DNA of 45,840 bases from a virus (IMGVR_UViG_3300025120_000113:1-45840), one strand, 5' to 3'; numbered from the stretch's first letter, positions 24,417 through 34,156 are shown. Numbers and translations: made by a program. The notes: generated by a model not told the origin, from the sequence alone.

Positions 24417-27400
24417 GTGCGTGACAATGACATTCGGTATCACGATAGAGTGGTAAAAGAGTTCGTTCGCGCTTTGTTCGCTAAGCAAGATTGTAAAGAT
24501 GAGGCCGCGGATGTTTTATTCAGCGCACTTAATTTATCTCGAAAAAACTACACATACATGCCTTTAGTGAAAGAGGCGCAGAAATTTATTGAAAGTTTGC
24601 CTTACAAAGACGAGGCGCAAATTATCACTTCAAAAGACACTAGTTTTGAGCCTTCTAAGAAACGCCACCATATAGGTCAACCAATATTTCACATGGATGA
24701 TTGGGATAAAGCAGTCGAAGATGGTAACCTAAAAGCGTTAGATACTATGGTTAGACGCAAAACTGCATGGCGTCACCAAACCATTCCTAATGTTAATGAT
24801 TACAGTCAAGATGAAATAAAAACAAAGCATCACAAAATACACGCGTTAGGTTTACAACCTAATTACAATGACGAAGTAGGTTCTTACTCTTCGCAACCTT
24901 TGTTTCATAAAATGATAAGACATTTGTATAAAAATGACGGAGAGAATGCCGCAAAATTAGACAAAGAAATGAAACATGTTGCTAAAAATTTACACACTTC
25001 ATTGAAAGCAGACCACATGTTTACTAATTGGAACGGCGACGCAGTTAATTTACAATCAATTTATCAAATGGGGTTTGACGATTTCAAAAAAGATTACGCT
25101 GAAAAGTTTCCTCTAGTTGATGATGATGATTTGAATCCATATTTTCTTTGGTGTAAGAAATGGGAACATGAAGGTATACCTAGAGAGTATTTGTTTAGGA
25201 GTGCGTTTGATAAAGACGGTAGACCTAGAACACAAATAGCCGATGAACTTCATAAGATAGTGAAAGACAATCAAAGCGTTCAACTAGACGACGGTTCATT
25301 TATCTCACCCGACATGGAAAGAATAGGGGTAGACGCGTATAGATACGGTATCTACATGTTGCCGAATGATAAAATTAGAGAAGTCGAAAAGTGGATGATA
25401 GAAGGTGCCGATGACAAAGAGTTGAGTAAGATATTTCCCGAAATGAGGAAGGGTTTAGACATGAGAGGGTTCATGGCTCATCACACTAGATTGATGAATG
25501 GTGCTTTAAGAAACGCTTACGCAGGACCGTCTTTAAAAAATTCATTTAACCATCGAACCGGTAATCGTTATTTAAACGATAGCGGTGAGGCTGAAATGTT
25601 AACTAATAGAAGTCAAAGAAAGAAGTTAGAGTTAGAAGAAAAAATGCGTGAAGGTAAAGGTTTTGAACAATTAAAACCCTCAGTGTACGCGTCTTTATTC
25701 GATAGTTTGGACATCAATAAACTGATAGATAACACAGGAATGTTTGTTACAGGCGAAGGTAAGTACCCTCATTATGTTGAAGACCTTTTCGGTGAGCCGG
25801 AAATAGAAATGACTGATGAAGCACCTAACATAAAGTCTTTGATTCAAAATGGTTTCTTTGAAAACAATAAAGAAACTTTAGATGATATTATTAATCGTTC
25901 TAGTAACACTATGATTCAAAACGCCCTTACAGGATTGAAAATGTCAACTCTTGATGATTATGCTTTCACTCACAAATTCTCCGATGACTGGATAGATTCT
26001 AAAGACGCTAAACCTACTTTGACGGCTCAAGGAATTCTAAGTCAATCGCTAGGCACACATGGTGGTTTAGATGGAGAATTCGATGACCTTCCGCAGTTAA
26101 GAGAAGAATCATTCCCGCAAGTATACTTTAGTAAAATGCCCGATGTTAACATGCTACCTATTTTTAGAGGGATGAGAGATAAATTCAAAGGCGGCGCGAG
26201 AAGGAAAAATGTGTATGAAAAGACAGGTGATAAAATCATAGACGCGCAAACAAGAGATGACTTAGATAGAGTTTTAACAGGCTCGCCGGACAAAGAAGAA
26301 AAATTAAAAGAGTTTGATTCGATAGTTTTTAACCCCGATAATAGTAGAGCGAACAGCGTTTCTATACCGATTGATACAGTAAACAATCCGGCAGGTCAAA
26401 CTAGACAAGCCTTAGCGAGAATGAACACTTCTTACGGGGAGATGGTCGACGAAAATCCTCAACCAAGGTCTACATCTTTGAAATCATTGTATTCTTTCTT
26501 TGGACATGAAACTACATACTTACCAAGCGATTATGAAGAAGATATAGGGCTTTTAGGTATGGATGGATTACCCGATGAGATAGATAAAATATCATCACTT
26601 CCGATGACACAAATTAGTAAATTGAGAAATAGAGCAAATGACAGCGGGCATGATAAATTGTATTTTGCAGAACAATTACATCCGGGTGAATTAGACCATA
26701 CTACTCATGATAAAAATAAAGCAGAAGATAGATTGCTGATACCGCTAGGGCTTTTTGGCGCGCATACAGGTATTCACGGTGAAAAAAATGAAAAGGCAAT
26801 TGAGAACTTTAAACAAGGTAACATTCATCACGACCATCATGTCGACCCTTTAGGTCAAGACCGCGACGGTAAAAATGTAATTCACGAATTAACCGGCAAT
26901 GATATGTCTACGCCTAGTGGTAACGCTATCTACAACAGCGAAGACTATTCTCAATATCGTCAAAAGTCTAAAAATTTATTAGGCGATTATTCTATACCTA
27001 AACCTTTAGTTAAAAATTTATCTACCCGTAGACAATTGTTGACTGAGATACAAAGGCTAGATAAAGAGTATCAAAATCTTGATGATGAAGAACTTGAATT
27101 AGAATGGACTCAAAAAATGGCTAAAGATATAAAAGATGGTGTACCGATTAATGGGACTAGCGTTCACGGCACGCCTTACACTATCGGCCCATCTCGCGCA
27201 TCTTTGCATCTTACTGATAAGAATGACATATTAAATCAAATGAGAGAAACAAGAGATGAGTCTAAAAAAGATATGTTAAGAGCGAGATTAGCGCAAATAA
27301 ATGAACAAGACATTGAAAGGCCAATAACTTCCAAGCGAGAACACACAGATAGAAAAATAAAACATGCTCATCAAACTCACGGTGTGACTCAAAAAATATT

Positions 27401-30278
27401 CAATGCTTTGAAACCTGCTCTTGAAAGACTACACCCCGATTTGTTTGGTAAAGATGGCATGTCGGATGCAGAAAATAATCAAGCGTACATCGCTACTGGT
27501 TATTTAGCCCATGTCGCTGAACACATAGCATTGAATTTCTCGCCCGATGAAATCTACAATTTGTTAAACGGTAGTGCTTATCATGGCTTCGATAGTGACA
27601 CTAAAATAAATGAACACTTATCCGAAGAAGATATTACAGGTTTGACAAACATGACAGTTCCAAGAGATAGACGCGTAGATGCTGACGGATTCTTAAAAAT
27701 AAAAGAAGGTCATTTTGGCAACAAGCAGACCAAAGGGCATAAATTGTTTTCTAAATTAGCCGAAGGTATAACAGGAAAGCCAATTGAAAAACAATCTCAA
27801 ATTCAAATTTTCAATACAATAATTGACCAAGTAGAGAAAGCCGCGCAAAATCAAGGAATAAGTTTTGAAGATGCTTTTATGGCAAGATACGCGCCTAGTC
27901 AAAAGACCGATAAAGCGCGAGAAGTAAGTAGACCAACTCTCACTACTGACAAAAGAAGATTGACAGATGACAAAAAATTTGTTAACAGTTACGCTCAATA
28001 TATGGATGATAATTCTATTGTTGAAAGTAATTTACCTAGCAACAGAAAAGGCTCTTCTTATGTTCATAATCAAGGAGGTATACACGCTTTTTACGACCAT
28101 TTGTTGAACGGGGGAGGTAATGTCGAAGATGAAGATGGTAACACATTGAGTTTGAATCAAGAAAGCCAAGTCATTTACAATATGTTATCACACGCTATGA
28201 AACAAACACAATATGGTAGCGATGTTGGTTTCTTAGGTAGAAGTATTAAACGAGGCGGGAGGATGAGAAAATTAAGCAGTATATTCCCAACAGGTTCTAG
28301 TAAAGATAAAAGTAAAATGCAGTCTTTAAGAAACTTAGCACACATTCTAAACGACGAAACTTCACCTATTACGGGAACTGTCAAAGTAGACTCCGACTTA
28401 CCCGCACCTGTGCTTGGTAATTCACTAGACGGTGCTAAATTACCTCCTGTATACACATCTAAGTTGCATAAATACGAACACGGTTATAATTGTAGACTTC
28501 CTATAAATATCAATATGGATGCGTTAAGAGATGGTAATATATTTACTGAAACTGAGAAGCACAATCAATCTTCACCTAGTAATAAAAGAATGAACTTATT
28601 TTTACCGGAGAATGCTATGTATAGTTTGAATCCTAACTTAAGACCTTACAACCCTACTGCTTCTAACCACATCAATTATCAAACTTGGAGTCCTTCTATG
28701 GAAAGCAACCCTAACACCACATCCGGTAGACTCGCGGAAGGTGCGGGTAGTTTACAAGATAGCACTTTACTCACATCACTTGACAAGGTCATAGATGATA
28801 GTTTACTTTTCAAAGAAGATGGTAAACCCCGACCTGTTAAATTTATGCACAGAATTTTTGATTTAGAAGACATGCAGCATCTACGCGGATTTACTGGCGA
28901 TTGGGTAATCAGTCTTTACCCTCAAGGCGACCATGTCATCGCGACAAAGAAAGGTAAAAAATTATCAGCATACAATGACGAAGGTAAAGTTGAATTAAAT
29001 AAAATATTGATAGAAGAAGTCGGTAGAGTGTATGAGAAGGATTTCGTAGTTCACGCAATTCTACATGATGACATGATGACGATTGTTGATTTATTGAAGA
29101 CAGCCGATGAAGATACGCATAACATGCCAACCAAAGACCGCATCCGTCATCTTCGCGCCCAATACGAATCTAGTGAGCATATCAAACTACCCGAACCAAT
29201 CAACACAAAGCGTAGCGATGATGAAGGGTTAAAAGTCGCCATTGAGGGTCTTCGTAAAGAGGGTAATCAAGATATTCTCCTTAGAGATGCTAACGCTACT
29301 TACATGAAAGGAGAGCCGCGACACCCTAAGTGGGTGTTGTTAAGTAAAGAAAAAATGGTAGATGTCATTGTTTTATCGCGTAGTGGTAAAAATTGCACGA
29401 TAGGAGTTGGACCACTCATGAACCCGGAAAATTATGGCAAGCGCGCTCAACAGTTAGGCGACGAGCATTACATGAATGTCGGTAGTGCTAAATGTGGGAG
29501 AGGTATCAAGGTCGGTGATTACATAACAGTATCTTGTACAGGAGTTAGCGCGTCTAAAAATGAACACCCTGTGTATAGAATAAGGTCGGCCAAGGCAACT
29601 GAAAACGAACCATTAGCCGCAGACAGCGTTGAAACTTTGTCTATTCTATCCGGTGACCACCATGTTGCTCAAAGCGTAAAGATGTCTAAAGGCAACATAG
29701 TAATTACATTCGCCGCATTTGATGATGAAGTTATTTGTAAGACAAAAAAAGAAGGAGATTATTGGGTAGTAGAACCTCAATCGACTGTGTGGGGTAACGA
29801 TTATCTTGTTAAATTAGCGCGTGACCAAGAAGCGTATTGGGAAACTTCCGCAGCAGTTCTTCTGTATAAAAAGAAAGATAGAGAAGACCCCGAATACGAT
29901 GAAGTTAACCCCGAAGCACCTGCGGGGCATACTAAAAAACCTAAGAAAGTGCTTGAAGAAGAAGAAGAATTAATCAAAAGAGGGCTTGAACTACTTGAGC
30001 GCGGATTAGATAACTTGTCTAAAGAAAAAATTACTAGCACAGGAGTGCAAGGATTGGGTATAGGATATGCGAGTCTTGACAGTTCTCCAAAGGGGCCTAC
30101 TGAAAATATCCGCGACGATACTATGCCCGACTTCGACCCGCAAAGCAGGCGCGACGATGAAATAAAACCTGCAACTTCAAAGAAAAAAAGCAGACTGCGA
30201 ACAAGTCAAGGGGAAACTGCAACGCTAGAAGACGAAGGTGTCGTAGCGGTTGAGAACAGTTCCATTGATATACCATGA
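24417..30278 (+). CDS. giant virion-module protein with degenerate DNA-ligase-like C-terminal region (1953 aa)
   Basis: Residues 1-1450 are hydrophilic, His/Asp/Lys-rich and unrecognised. From about 1475 to 1770 the order of motifs follows ATP-dependent DNA ligases. There is a motif I-like strand but with G-F-T-G-D-W where K-x-D-G would stand; then I-V-D-L-L-K followed by K-D-R-I-R-H-L; E-G-L-R-K (about 1607) with L-R-D-A-N-A-T-Y; P-K-W-V-L-L-S-K (about 1637) and V-D-V-I-V-L. An OB-like beta domain follows (about 1660-1770). The adenylation lysine seems lost, so the domain is probably a catalytically inactive DNA-binding or structural relic. The remaining C-terminus is Glu/Lys-rich and disordered. 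GTG 24417 has GAGGTGA six bases upstream. Located between portal and protease, hence probably a head protein. Confidence 0.8.
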   Translation: MRDNDIRYHDRVVKEFVRALFAKQDCKDEAADVLFSALNLSRKNYTYMPLVKEAQKFIESLPYKDEAQIITSKDTSFEPSKKRHHIGQPIFHMDDWDKAVEDGNLKALDTMVRRKTAWRHQTIPNVNDYSQDEIKTKHHKIHALGLQPNYNDEVGSYSSQPLFHKMIRHLYKNDGENAAKLDKEMKHVAKNLHTSLKADHMFTNWNGDAVNLQSIYQMGFDDFKKDYAEKFPLVDDDDLNPYFLWCKKWEHEGIPREYLFRSAFDKDGRPRTQIADELHKIVKDNQSVQLDDGSFISPDMERIGVDAYRYGIYMLPNDKIREVEKWMIEGADDKELSKIFPEMRKGLDMRGFMAHHTRLMNGALRNAYAGPSLKNSFNHRTGNRYLNDSGEAEMLTNRSQRKKLELEEKMREGKGFEQLKPSVYASLFDSLDINKLIDNTGMFVTGEGKYPHYVEDLFGEPEIEMTDEAPNIKSLIQNGFFENNKETLDDIINRSSNTMIQNALTGLKMSTLDDYAFTHKFSDDWIDSKDAKPTLTAQGILSQSLGTHGGLDGEFDDLPQLREESFPQVYFSKMPDVNMLPIFRGMRDKFKGGARRKNVYEKTGDKIIDAQTRDDLDRVLTGSPDKEEKLKEFDSIVFNPDNSRANSVSIPIDTVNNPAGQTRQALARMNTSYGEMVDENPQPRSTSLKSLYSFFGHETTYLPSDYEEDIGLLGMDGLPDEIDKISSLPMTQISKLRNRANDSGHDKLYFAEQLHPGELDHTTHDKNKAEDRLLIPLGLFGAHTGIHGEKNEKAIENFKQGNIHHDHHVDPLGQDRDGKNVIHELTGNDMSTPSGNAIYNSEDYSQYRQKSKNLLGDYSIPKPLVKNLSTRRQLLTEIQRLDKEYQNLDDEELELEWTQKMAKDIKDGVPINGTSVHGTPYTIGPSRASLHLTDKNDILNQMRETRDESKKDMLRARLAQINEQDIERPITSKREHTDRKIKHAHQTHGVTQKIFNALKPALERLHPDLFGKDGMSDAENNQAYIATGYLAHVAEHIALNFSPDEIYNLLNGSAYHGFDSDTKINEHLSEEDITGLTNMTVPRDRRVDADGFLKIKEGHFGNKQTKGHKLFSKLAEGITGKPIEKQSQIQIFNTIIDQVEKAAQNQGISFEDAFMARYAPSQKTDKAREVSRPTLTTDKRRLTDDKKFVNSYAQYMDDNSIVESNLPSNRKGSSYVHNQGGIHAFYDHLLNGGGNVEDEDGNTLSLNQESQVIYNMLSHAMKQTQYGSDVGFLGRSIKRGGRMRKLSSIFPTGSSKDKSKMQSLRNLAHILNDETSPITGTVKVDSDLPAPVLGNSLDGAKLPPVYTSKLHKYEHGYNCRLPININMDALRDGNIFTETEKHNQSSPSNKRMNLFLPENAMYSLNPNLRPYNPTASNHINYQTWSPSMESNPNTTSGRLAEGAGSLQDSTLLTSLDKVIDDSLLFKEDGKPRPVKFMHRIFDLEDMQHLRGFTGDWVISLYPQGDHVIATKKGKKLSAYNDEGKVELNKILIEEVGRVYEKDFVVHAILHDDMMTIVDLLKTADEDTHNMPTKDRIRHLRAQYESSEHIKLPEPINTKRSDDEGLKVAIEGLRKEGNQDILLRDANATYMKGEPRHPKWVLLSKEKMVDVIVLSRSGKNCTIGVGPLMNPENYGKRAQQLGDEHYMNVGSAKCGRGIKVGDYITVSCTGVSASKNEHPVYRIRSAKATENEPLAADSVETLSILSGDHHVAQSVKMSKGNIVITFAAFDDEVICKTKKEGDYWVVEPQSTVWGNDYLVKLARDQEAYWETSAAVLLYKKKDREDPEYDEVNPEAPAGHTKKPKKVLEEEEELIKRGLELLERGLDNLSKEKITSTGVQGLGIGYASLDSSPKGPTENIRDDTMPDFDPQSRRDDEIKPATSKKKSRLRTSQGETATLEDEGVVAVENSSIDIP

Positions 30279-31720
30279 AATACTGTCGCGCTGTAATGGC
30301 TATTCTTGCAGCACCTAGTGCTTCGTCAAACCCTGTCATTTTGAAGGGGTTCGGTGATGACCTAATTGTAGCAGGTTACGCATCAGTTGAGATGGTTGAT
30401 AAGCAAGGTGATTTAATCACTCGCGGTGCTTTGAAAGATGCGTTTGGTAACTTTATGAAAGCAGATGGTTTTCGTAATGTTCAACTAGCGCACTCTAATA
30501 TTCAAGTAGGAAGTGTCATTCCTTCCTACACTGATTCAAGCGGTCGATTGTGGAAGTCCGAAGTAGACGACACAGGAATGTTCGTAGTCATTAAACTGCG
30601 CGGAGATATTGAAAAGGCCCGCGAAGTTGCATCCGAAATCCGTAAGGGAAGCCTGCGGTCATTCTCAATAGGTGGTCAAGCCTTTGAGCGTGTCAACAAA
30701 AGCGACCAAACTCGCGGTGATTACCGTGAAATTCGTCGCATGGAACTCCATGAGGTCACTATTTGTGAGAAGGGTATTAACCCCGAAGCGCAGTTTAGGA
30801 TTCTCAAGGAAGACACAGGTGATACTATGACGAACCCAATGAGCGAACTGCAAAGCGTACTTGAAAGGTTATCTAAAAAATTAGATAAAGAAGAGGACGA
30901 CGACAAAAAGAAGAAAGACAAAGAAGAGAAAGAAGCGGGTATGCCGCCTCAATTCGACCCCGATGGTGACGGTGACCCCGGACCATTTGATGGCGACGAC
31001 GATGATGCGCCTAAACCAAAAAAGAAAACTCAACCCAAAGATGATGAAGAAGATGATGAGGGGTTGGAAGATATGATGTATGGTGATGACATGGAAACAA
31101 GAAAAGCAGATGATATGATAACGACAGATTACTTGACTTGGTTAGAGTCTACTGTGAAAAGCGCAGGGTTTGACCCTAACGCTGCACGCGACCACTTTAA
31201 CAAAGGTTATGGACCGGGCGAAAGTGCTTTCGACATGAGAGGACAAGGTTCTCTTGAAGGAGCAGGCGAAGATGATTCCGGTAAAAGACCGCAACCTAAC
31301 TTTGGTTCCGCTCCAAGTGGAAACAAGAATGTTATCAAAGGTGATTATTTGAATCATGGCAATGTTTCTTCAACAGAAGTTGAAGCGGCCTATGAAATTT
31401 TCAAGGCGGCGGCGGAAGAACAACAGTTCAAATCCGACCTTAACAACCAATTTACTGACAGATTCTTGAAAGAGCAAAAGTATGAAGCAGATTCAGTGGC
31501 AAAGCAACAATTTGATGCTCGCGCACCACTTGTTGAATTGCAGAAAGCAGTTCTAGCACTTAACGGTAGAATAGACAATGTATCAACAGAATCTACTCTA
31601 ATCTCTAAGTCTGCTGATACTACTAGCGTAACTATTCCCGAAACTACTGAGTTAGCATCAATGTCGTGGGACGATGTCCACCGACTTGCTAATAAAGCGT
31701 TGACAGGAGGCGATTATTAA
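30275..31720 (+). CDS. HK97-type prohead protease fused to scaffold
   Basis: 481 residues. The N-terminal 180 residues fit the S78/U35 herpesvirus-assemblin-like prohead protease fold. I-V-A-G-Y-A-S-V-E...D-K-Q-G-D is followed by the likely catalytic His73 in Q-L-A-H-S, the likely Ser131 in S-F-S-I-G-G, and M-E-L-H-E-V-T-I-C. Residues 185-481 are acidic and helical (Asp/Lys runs at about 210-275), as in a scaffold or delta domain, ending in M-S-W-D-D-V-H. The enzyme would cleave scaffold and capsid N-termini inside the prohead. The start overlaps the previous stop (ATGA). A second ribosome binding site within the gene may yield scaffold alone. Confidence 0.85.
   Translation: MKYCRAVMAILAAPSASSNPVILKGFGDDLIVAGYASVEMVDKQGDLITRGALKDAFGNFMKADGFRNVQLAHSNIQVGSVIPSYTDSSGRLWKSEVDDTGMFVVIKLRGDIEKAREVASEIRKGSLRSFSIGGQAFERVNKSDQTRGDYREIRRMELHEVTICEKGINPEAQFRILKEDTGDTMTNPMSELQSVLERLSKKLDKEEDDDKKKKDKEEKEAGMPPQFDPDGDGDPGPFDGDDDDAPKPKKKTQPKDDEEDDEGLEDMMYGDDMETRKADDMITTDYLTWLESTVKSAGFDPNAARDHFNKGYGPGESAFDMRGQGSLEGAGEDDSGKRPQPNFGSAPSGNKNVIKGDYLNHGNVSSTEVEAAYEIFKAAAEEQQFKSDLNNQFTDRFLKEQKYEADSVAKQQFDARAPLVELQKAVLALNGRIDNVSTESTLISKSADTTSVTIPETTELASMSWDDVHRLANKALTGGDY
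30827..31720 (+). CDS. possible nested scaffold protein from internal start
   Basis: An in-frame ATG at 30827 (protease residue 185) follows AGGTGA with a four-base gap, exactly at the boundary between protease fold and acidic helical region. It would give a 297-residue free scaffold starting M-T-N-P-M-S-E-L. Nested scaffold genes inside the protease gene are known in lambda (Nu3) and related phages. Support here is the ribosome binding site and domain boundary. Confidence 0.55.
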   Translation: MTNPMSELQSVLERLSKKLDKEEDDDKKKKDKEEKEAGMPPQFDPDGDGDPGPFDGDDDDAPKPKKKTQPKDDEEDDEGLEDMMYGDDMETRKADDMITTDYLTWLESTVKSAGFDPNAARDHFNKGYGPGESAFDMRGQGSLEGAGEDDSGKRPQPNFGSAPSGNKNVIKGDYLNHGNVSSTEVEAAYEIFKAAAEEQQFKSDLNNQFTDRFLKEQKYEADSVAKQQFDARAPLVELQKAVLALNGRIDNVSTESTLISKSADTTSVTIPETTELASMSWDDVHRLANKALTGGDY

Positions 31721-32868
31721 TGGCAAGAAATTATGTAAGAACAGTACAAGACATGGAAAGATACTACTACGGCGGAGCATCCTCAACAGGGTACACCTAC
31801 GGCTCCGGTGACATACTAAAGGCAGACGCGCCTCTAATGTCCTCGACAGCAGGTACATATCAAGCAATTTACGGCAGAAAAGTATGGTCACAATTGAACC
31901 AAGAGTTCAATGCCTTTTCCATACTACCTAAGAAACCATGGGAAAGAAGCGGTTGGAGAATTCTAACTTCGCGTGCTGACTTCACAAAGGGTGGAGGAAT
32001 TGCAGAAAACGGAACTCTACCGGACACAAGCCGACCGGAGTTCTTGCATGTAGCAGCAAAGCCAAAGACTGTGGCTCACACCTTTGACCTGTCCGAAGTT
32101 AGCATGTTCCTATCCGACAAAGATGATGGAATGGGCGATGTTCGACAAGTTCTAAAAGAAGAAATGGGTAAGCATCACGCTGAACACATTAACAGAATGC
32201 TTCTTGAAGATGTAGACACACCTGTTGGTAACGACTTTGAATCTCTTGACAGACTGGTTTCCGACCCGGACAAGATGACCACAGGCACAGGCCATGTAAG
32301 TTCAACTACTGACCACGACATTTACTCTATTACCCGCGACGGAACAGCAGATTTCCACAGCGCAGAAGTTGATGTAGCGGCTAGTTCAAGCACTAACAGA
32401 AACCTATCTCTAAATCAAATGGACGGATTGTTTCAACAACTTTGGACCCGTGGTGGTAACCCGAAGGTTATCCTAACTGGTTACGACACTCTAATGAGAG
32501 TTCAACAACTTCTACAATCCCAACAAAGGTTCATGGACAGTAAGAGAATTACTCCAACTTACAACGGTGTAAAGGGTGTTCCGGGTCTTGAAGCAGGATT
32601 TATCGTTGCTACATACAACGGTGTCCCAATCATCCCAACCAAAGACATGCCTCAAGATGGTGCAGGTTCACTATCTCGTATGTACTACCTTGACACAGAT
32701 TACCTATGGTTCCAAACTGCTATCCCAACACAGTATTATGAGTCCGGTATTGAAACCGGCGACCCATTCGCGATTAACCGTCTTGGACAAGAGGGGCTTT
32801 ACAGAACTATGGGAGAACTATGGTGTTCTTTCTTTGGTGCTAGTGGTAGCATTCGTGATTTACAATGA
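31720..32868 (+). CDS. major capsid protein, HK97 fold
   Basis: 382 residues. Position directly after protease/scaffold, size and sequence layout fit an HK97-type capsid protein: N-arm, then an E-loop-like region with G-G-G-I-A-E-N-G-T-L-P, helical V-R-Q-V-L-K-E-E-M-G-K-H-H-A-E-H-I, and a late domain with P-K-V-I-L-T-G-Y-D-T-L-M and G-V-P-I-I-P-T-K-D. Codons for Leu (CTA/CTT) and other amino acids differ from the TTA/TTG-rich neighbours, as expected for the most highly expressed viral gene. GGAGG precedes a TAATG-coupled start. Cleavage of the N-terminus by the protease cannot be located by eye. Confidence 0.85.
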   Translation: MARNYVRTVQDMERYYYGGASSTGYTYGSGDILKADAPLMSSTAGTYQAIYGRKVWSQLNQEFNAFSILPKKPWERSGWRILTSRADFTKGGGIAENGTLPDTSRPEFLHVAAKPKTVAHTFDLSEVSMFLSDKDDGMGDVRQVLKEEMGKHHAEHINRMLLEDVDTPVGNDFESLDRLVSDPDKMTTGTGHVSSTTDHDIYSITRDGTADFHSAEVDVAASSSTNRNLSLNQMDGLFQQLWTRGGNPKVILTGYDTLMRVQQLLQSQQRFMDSKRITPTYNGVKGVPGLEAGFIVATYNGVPIIPTKDMPQDGAGSLSRMYYLDTDYLWFQTAIPTQYYESGIETGDPFAINRLGQEGLYRTMGELWCSFFGASGSIRDLQ

Positions 32869-32879
32869 GGTGATTAAGT

Positions 32880-33515
32880 ATGGTAGCAATAACACATAGA
32901 GGAATAACATATACAGTAAGTAGCGCAAACAGCCTAAGAGTCGAAATGGACTTAGGACTGCAAGGTGGAGTCGACCAAGACGAAACCGCTTGGTTAGGTG
33001 CAAACTATCCGGGCGATTCATCTTTGACAAGTTCATTTGGGCCACAACAAACAGACCGAACAAACAGATTCAACCCGCGATTGGTTGTTCTGCATGTTAA
33101 CGGATTTGCTAATGACGCAACACTGACCCTATCCGGTCAATGCAGCGAAATTATGCACGCATCCGCTCAAGGTCTTGGTGCGGCTTGCGCAACAAACATC
33201 AATCTTGCACAATCAACTGCTGTTGGTAACGCAACTGTTGCAGGCGCACAAAGTGACATCACTATTACTGTTGATGACGCTAGCGGCGGTGCTTCAACTG
33301 CGGTAGACAACATCAGTATAGGCGACACAGTTCTTGACAGCGAAGGTGGACTTATCGGAGTTCTTGCGGGTGTTACATCCACAGTCTTGACTCTTGAAGC
33401 AGCACCGGGCTATACCGTTGGTGACAATGTAGTCATTCACAAGAGAACACCTTTGATTCTAAAGAACGAAACAGGAACTACAGAATCAATGATGATTAAA
33501 TTATTATTGGCATGA
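32880..33515 (+). CDS. beta-rich virion protein, possible capsid decoration
   Basis: 211 residues with the Thr/Val/Asp/Ala-rich, turn-rich composition of beta-sandwich proteins (V-V-L-H-V-N-G-F-A... D-I-T-I-T-V-D-D-A-S-G-G). No membrane helix. It starts 11 bases after the capsid gene with a perfect GAGGTGATTAAGT-ATG context. Its position immediately after the capsid protein suggests a decoration or minor head protein. No family can be named. Confidence 0.65.
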   Translation: MVAITHRGITYTVSSANSLRVEMDLGLQGGVDQDETAWLGANYPGDSSLTSSFGPQQTDRTNRFNPRLVVLHVNGFANDATLTLSGQCSEIMHASAQGLGAACATNINLAQSTAVGNATVAGAQSDITITVDDASGGASTAVDNISIGDTVLDSEGGLIGVLAGVTSTVLTLEAAPGYTVGDNVVIHKRTPLILKNETGTTESMMIKLLLA

Positions 33516-33525
33516 GGTGATTTCT

Positions 33526-33897
33526 TTGCCAACTATAACCTATAAAGGACCGCGACGAAGCGGCGCGAACATGGGTCGATTAGGTTGGTGGATTTGGGGT
33601 AAGCCGGTTGATGTATCAAGTGAATGGCTTGATACTAACCGCGCTGCTGTCGATGGAGCAGACTTTGTAATTGAAGGACATGCTTTTGAAACAGTAGACT
33701 TAGGTAACGATGGTCTACCCGACATGGGTTGGAAAAAAGGTGATATATTGACTTACATGGAAGAGAATGGCATTGAAGGTGCTTCATCTCTATCCACTAA
33801 GAAAAAACTAGTCGCGGCAATTGACGCGCATCTTAACCCGTCCGAAGAAACTATAACCGAAGGCGAAGAAGCACAAACAACAGGAAGTGATGAATAA
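33526..33897 (+). CDS. small protein with HeH/LEM-like C-terminal domain
   Basis: 123 residues. The N-terminus has Y-K-G-P-R-R-S-G-A-N-M-G and W-W-I-W-G. The C-terminal part W-K-K-G-D-I-L-T-Y-M-E-E-N-G-I...S-T-K-K-K-L-V-A-A-I-D-A-H-L resembles the helix-extension-helix (SAP/LEM-like) domain often found in phage head-completion proteins. TTG 33526 is preferred to GTG 33517 because GAGGTGA spans the latter and lies five bases before the former. The next ATG overlaps the stop (TAATG). Confidence 0.6.
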   Translation: MPTITYKGPRRSGANMGRLGWWIWGKPVDVSSEWLDTNRAAVDGADFVIEGHAFETVDLGNDGLPDMGWKKGDILTYMEENGIEGASSLSTKKKLVAAIDAHLNPSEETITEGEEAQTTGSDE

Positions 33898-34145
33898 TGG
33901 CATTTACAAGTGATAACAGACCACATACATTAGGCGATTTGATAGTGATAACAGGTACCGTAGCAAATGGTGATACAAGTACAGACCTCGGTGCGTTCAT
34001 GAGTGAAATTCTTTTCGCTCAAGTATGCGCAATCAAAGGTAGTGCAGGCCCAAACGCGACAACCGCAATCAATGGAACTACAATAGTTCACGCTGACCCC
34101 GGTGTAGCCGCAGGTGGAAAACTATTCGCGATTGGTAAGAGATAA
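33897..34145 (+). CDS. small virion-type protein
   Basis: 82 residues, Thr/Gly/Ala-rich with likely beta structure (L-I-V-I-T-G-T-V-A-N-G-D-T). No known family, no membrane helix. It is translationally coupled to the previous gene and followed by AAGGTGA for the next. Probably a connector or minor structural subunit. Confidence 0.6.
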   Translation: MAFTSDNRPHTLGDLIVITGTVANGDTSTDLGAFMSEILFAQVCAIKGSAGPNATTAINGTTIVHADPGVAAGGKLFAIGKR

Positions 34146-34156
34146 GGTGATTCACC

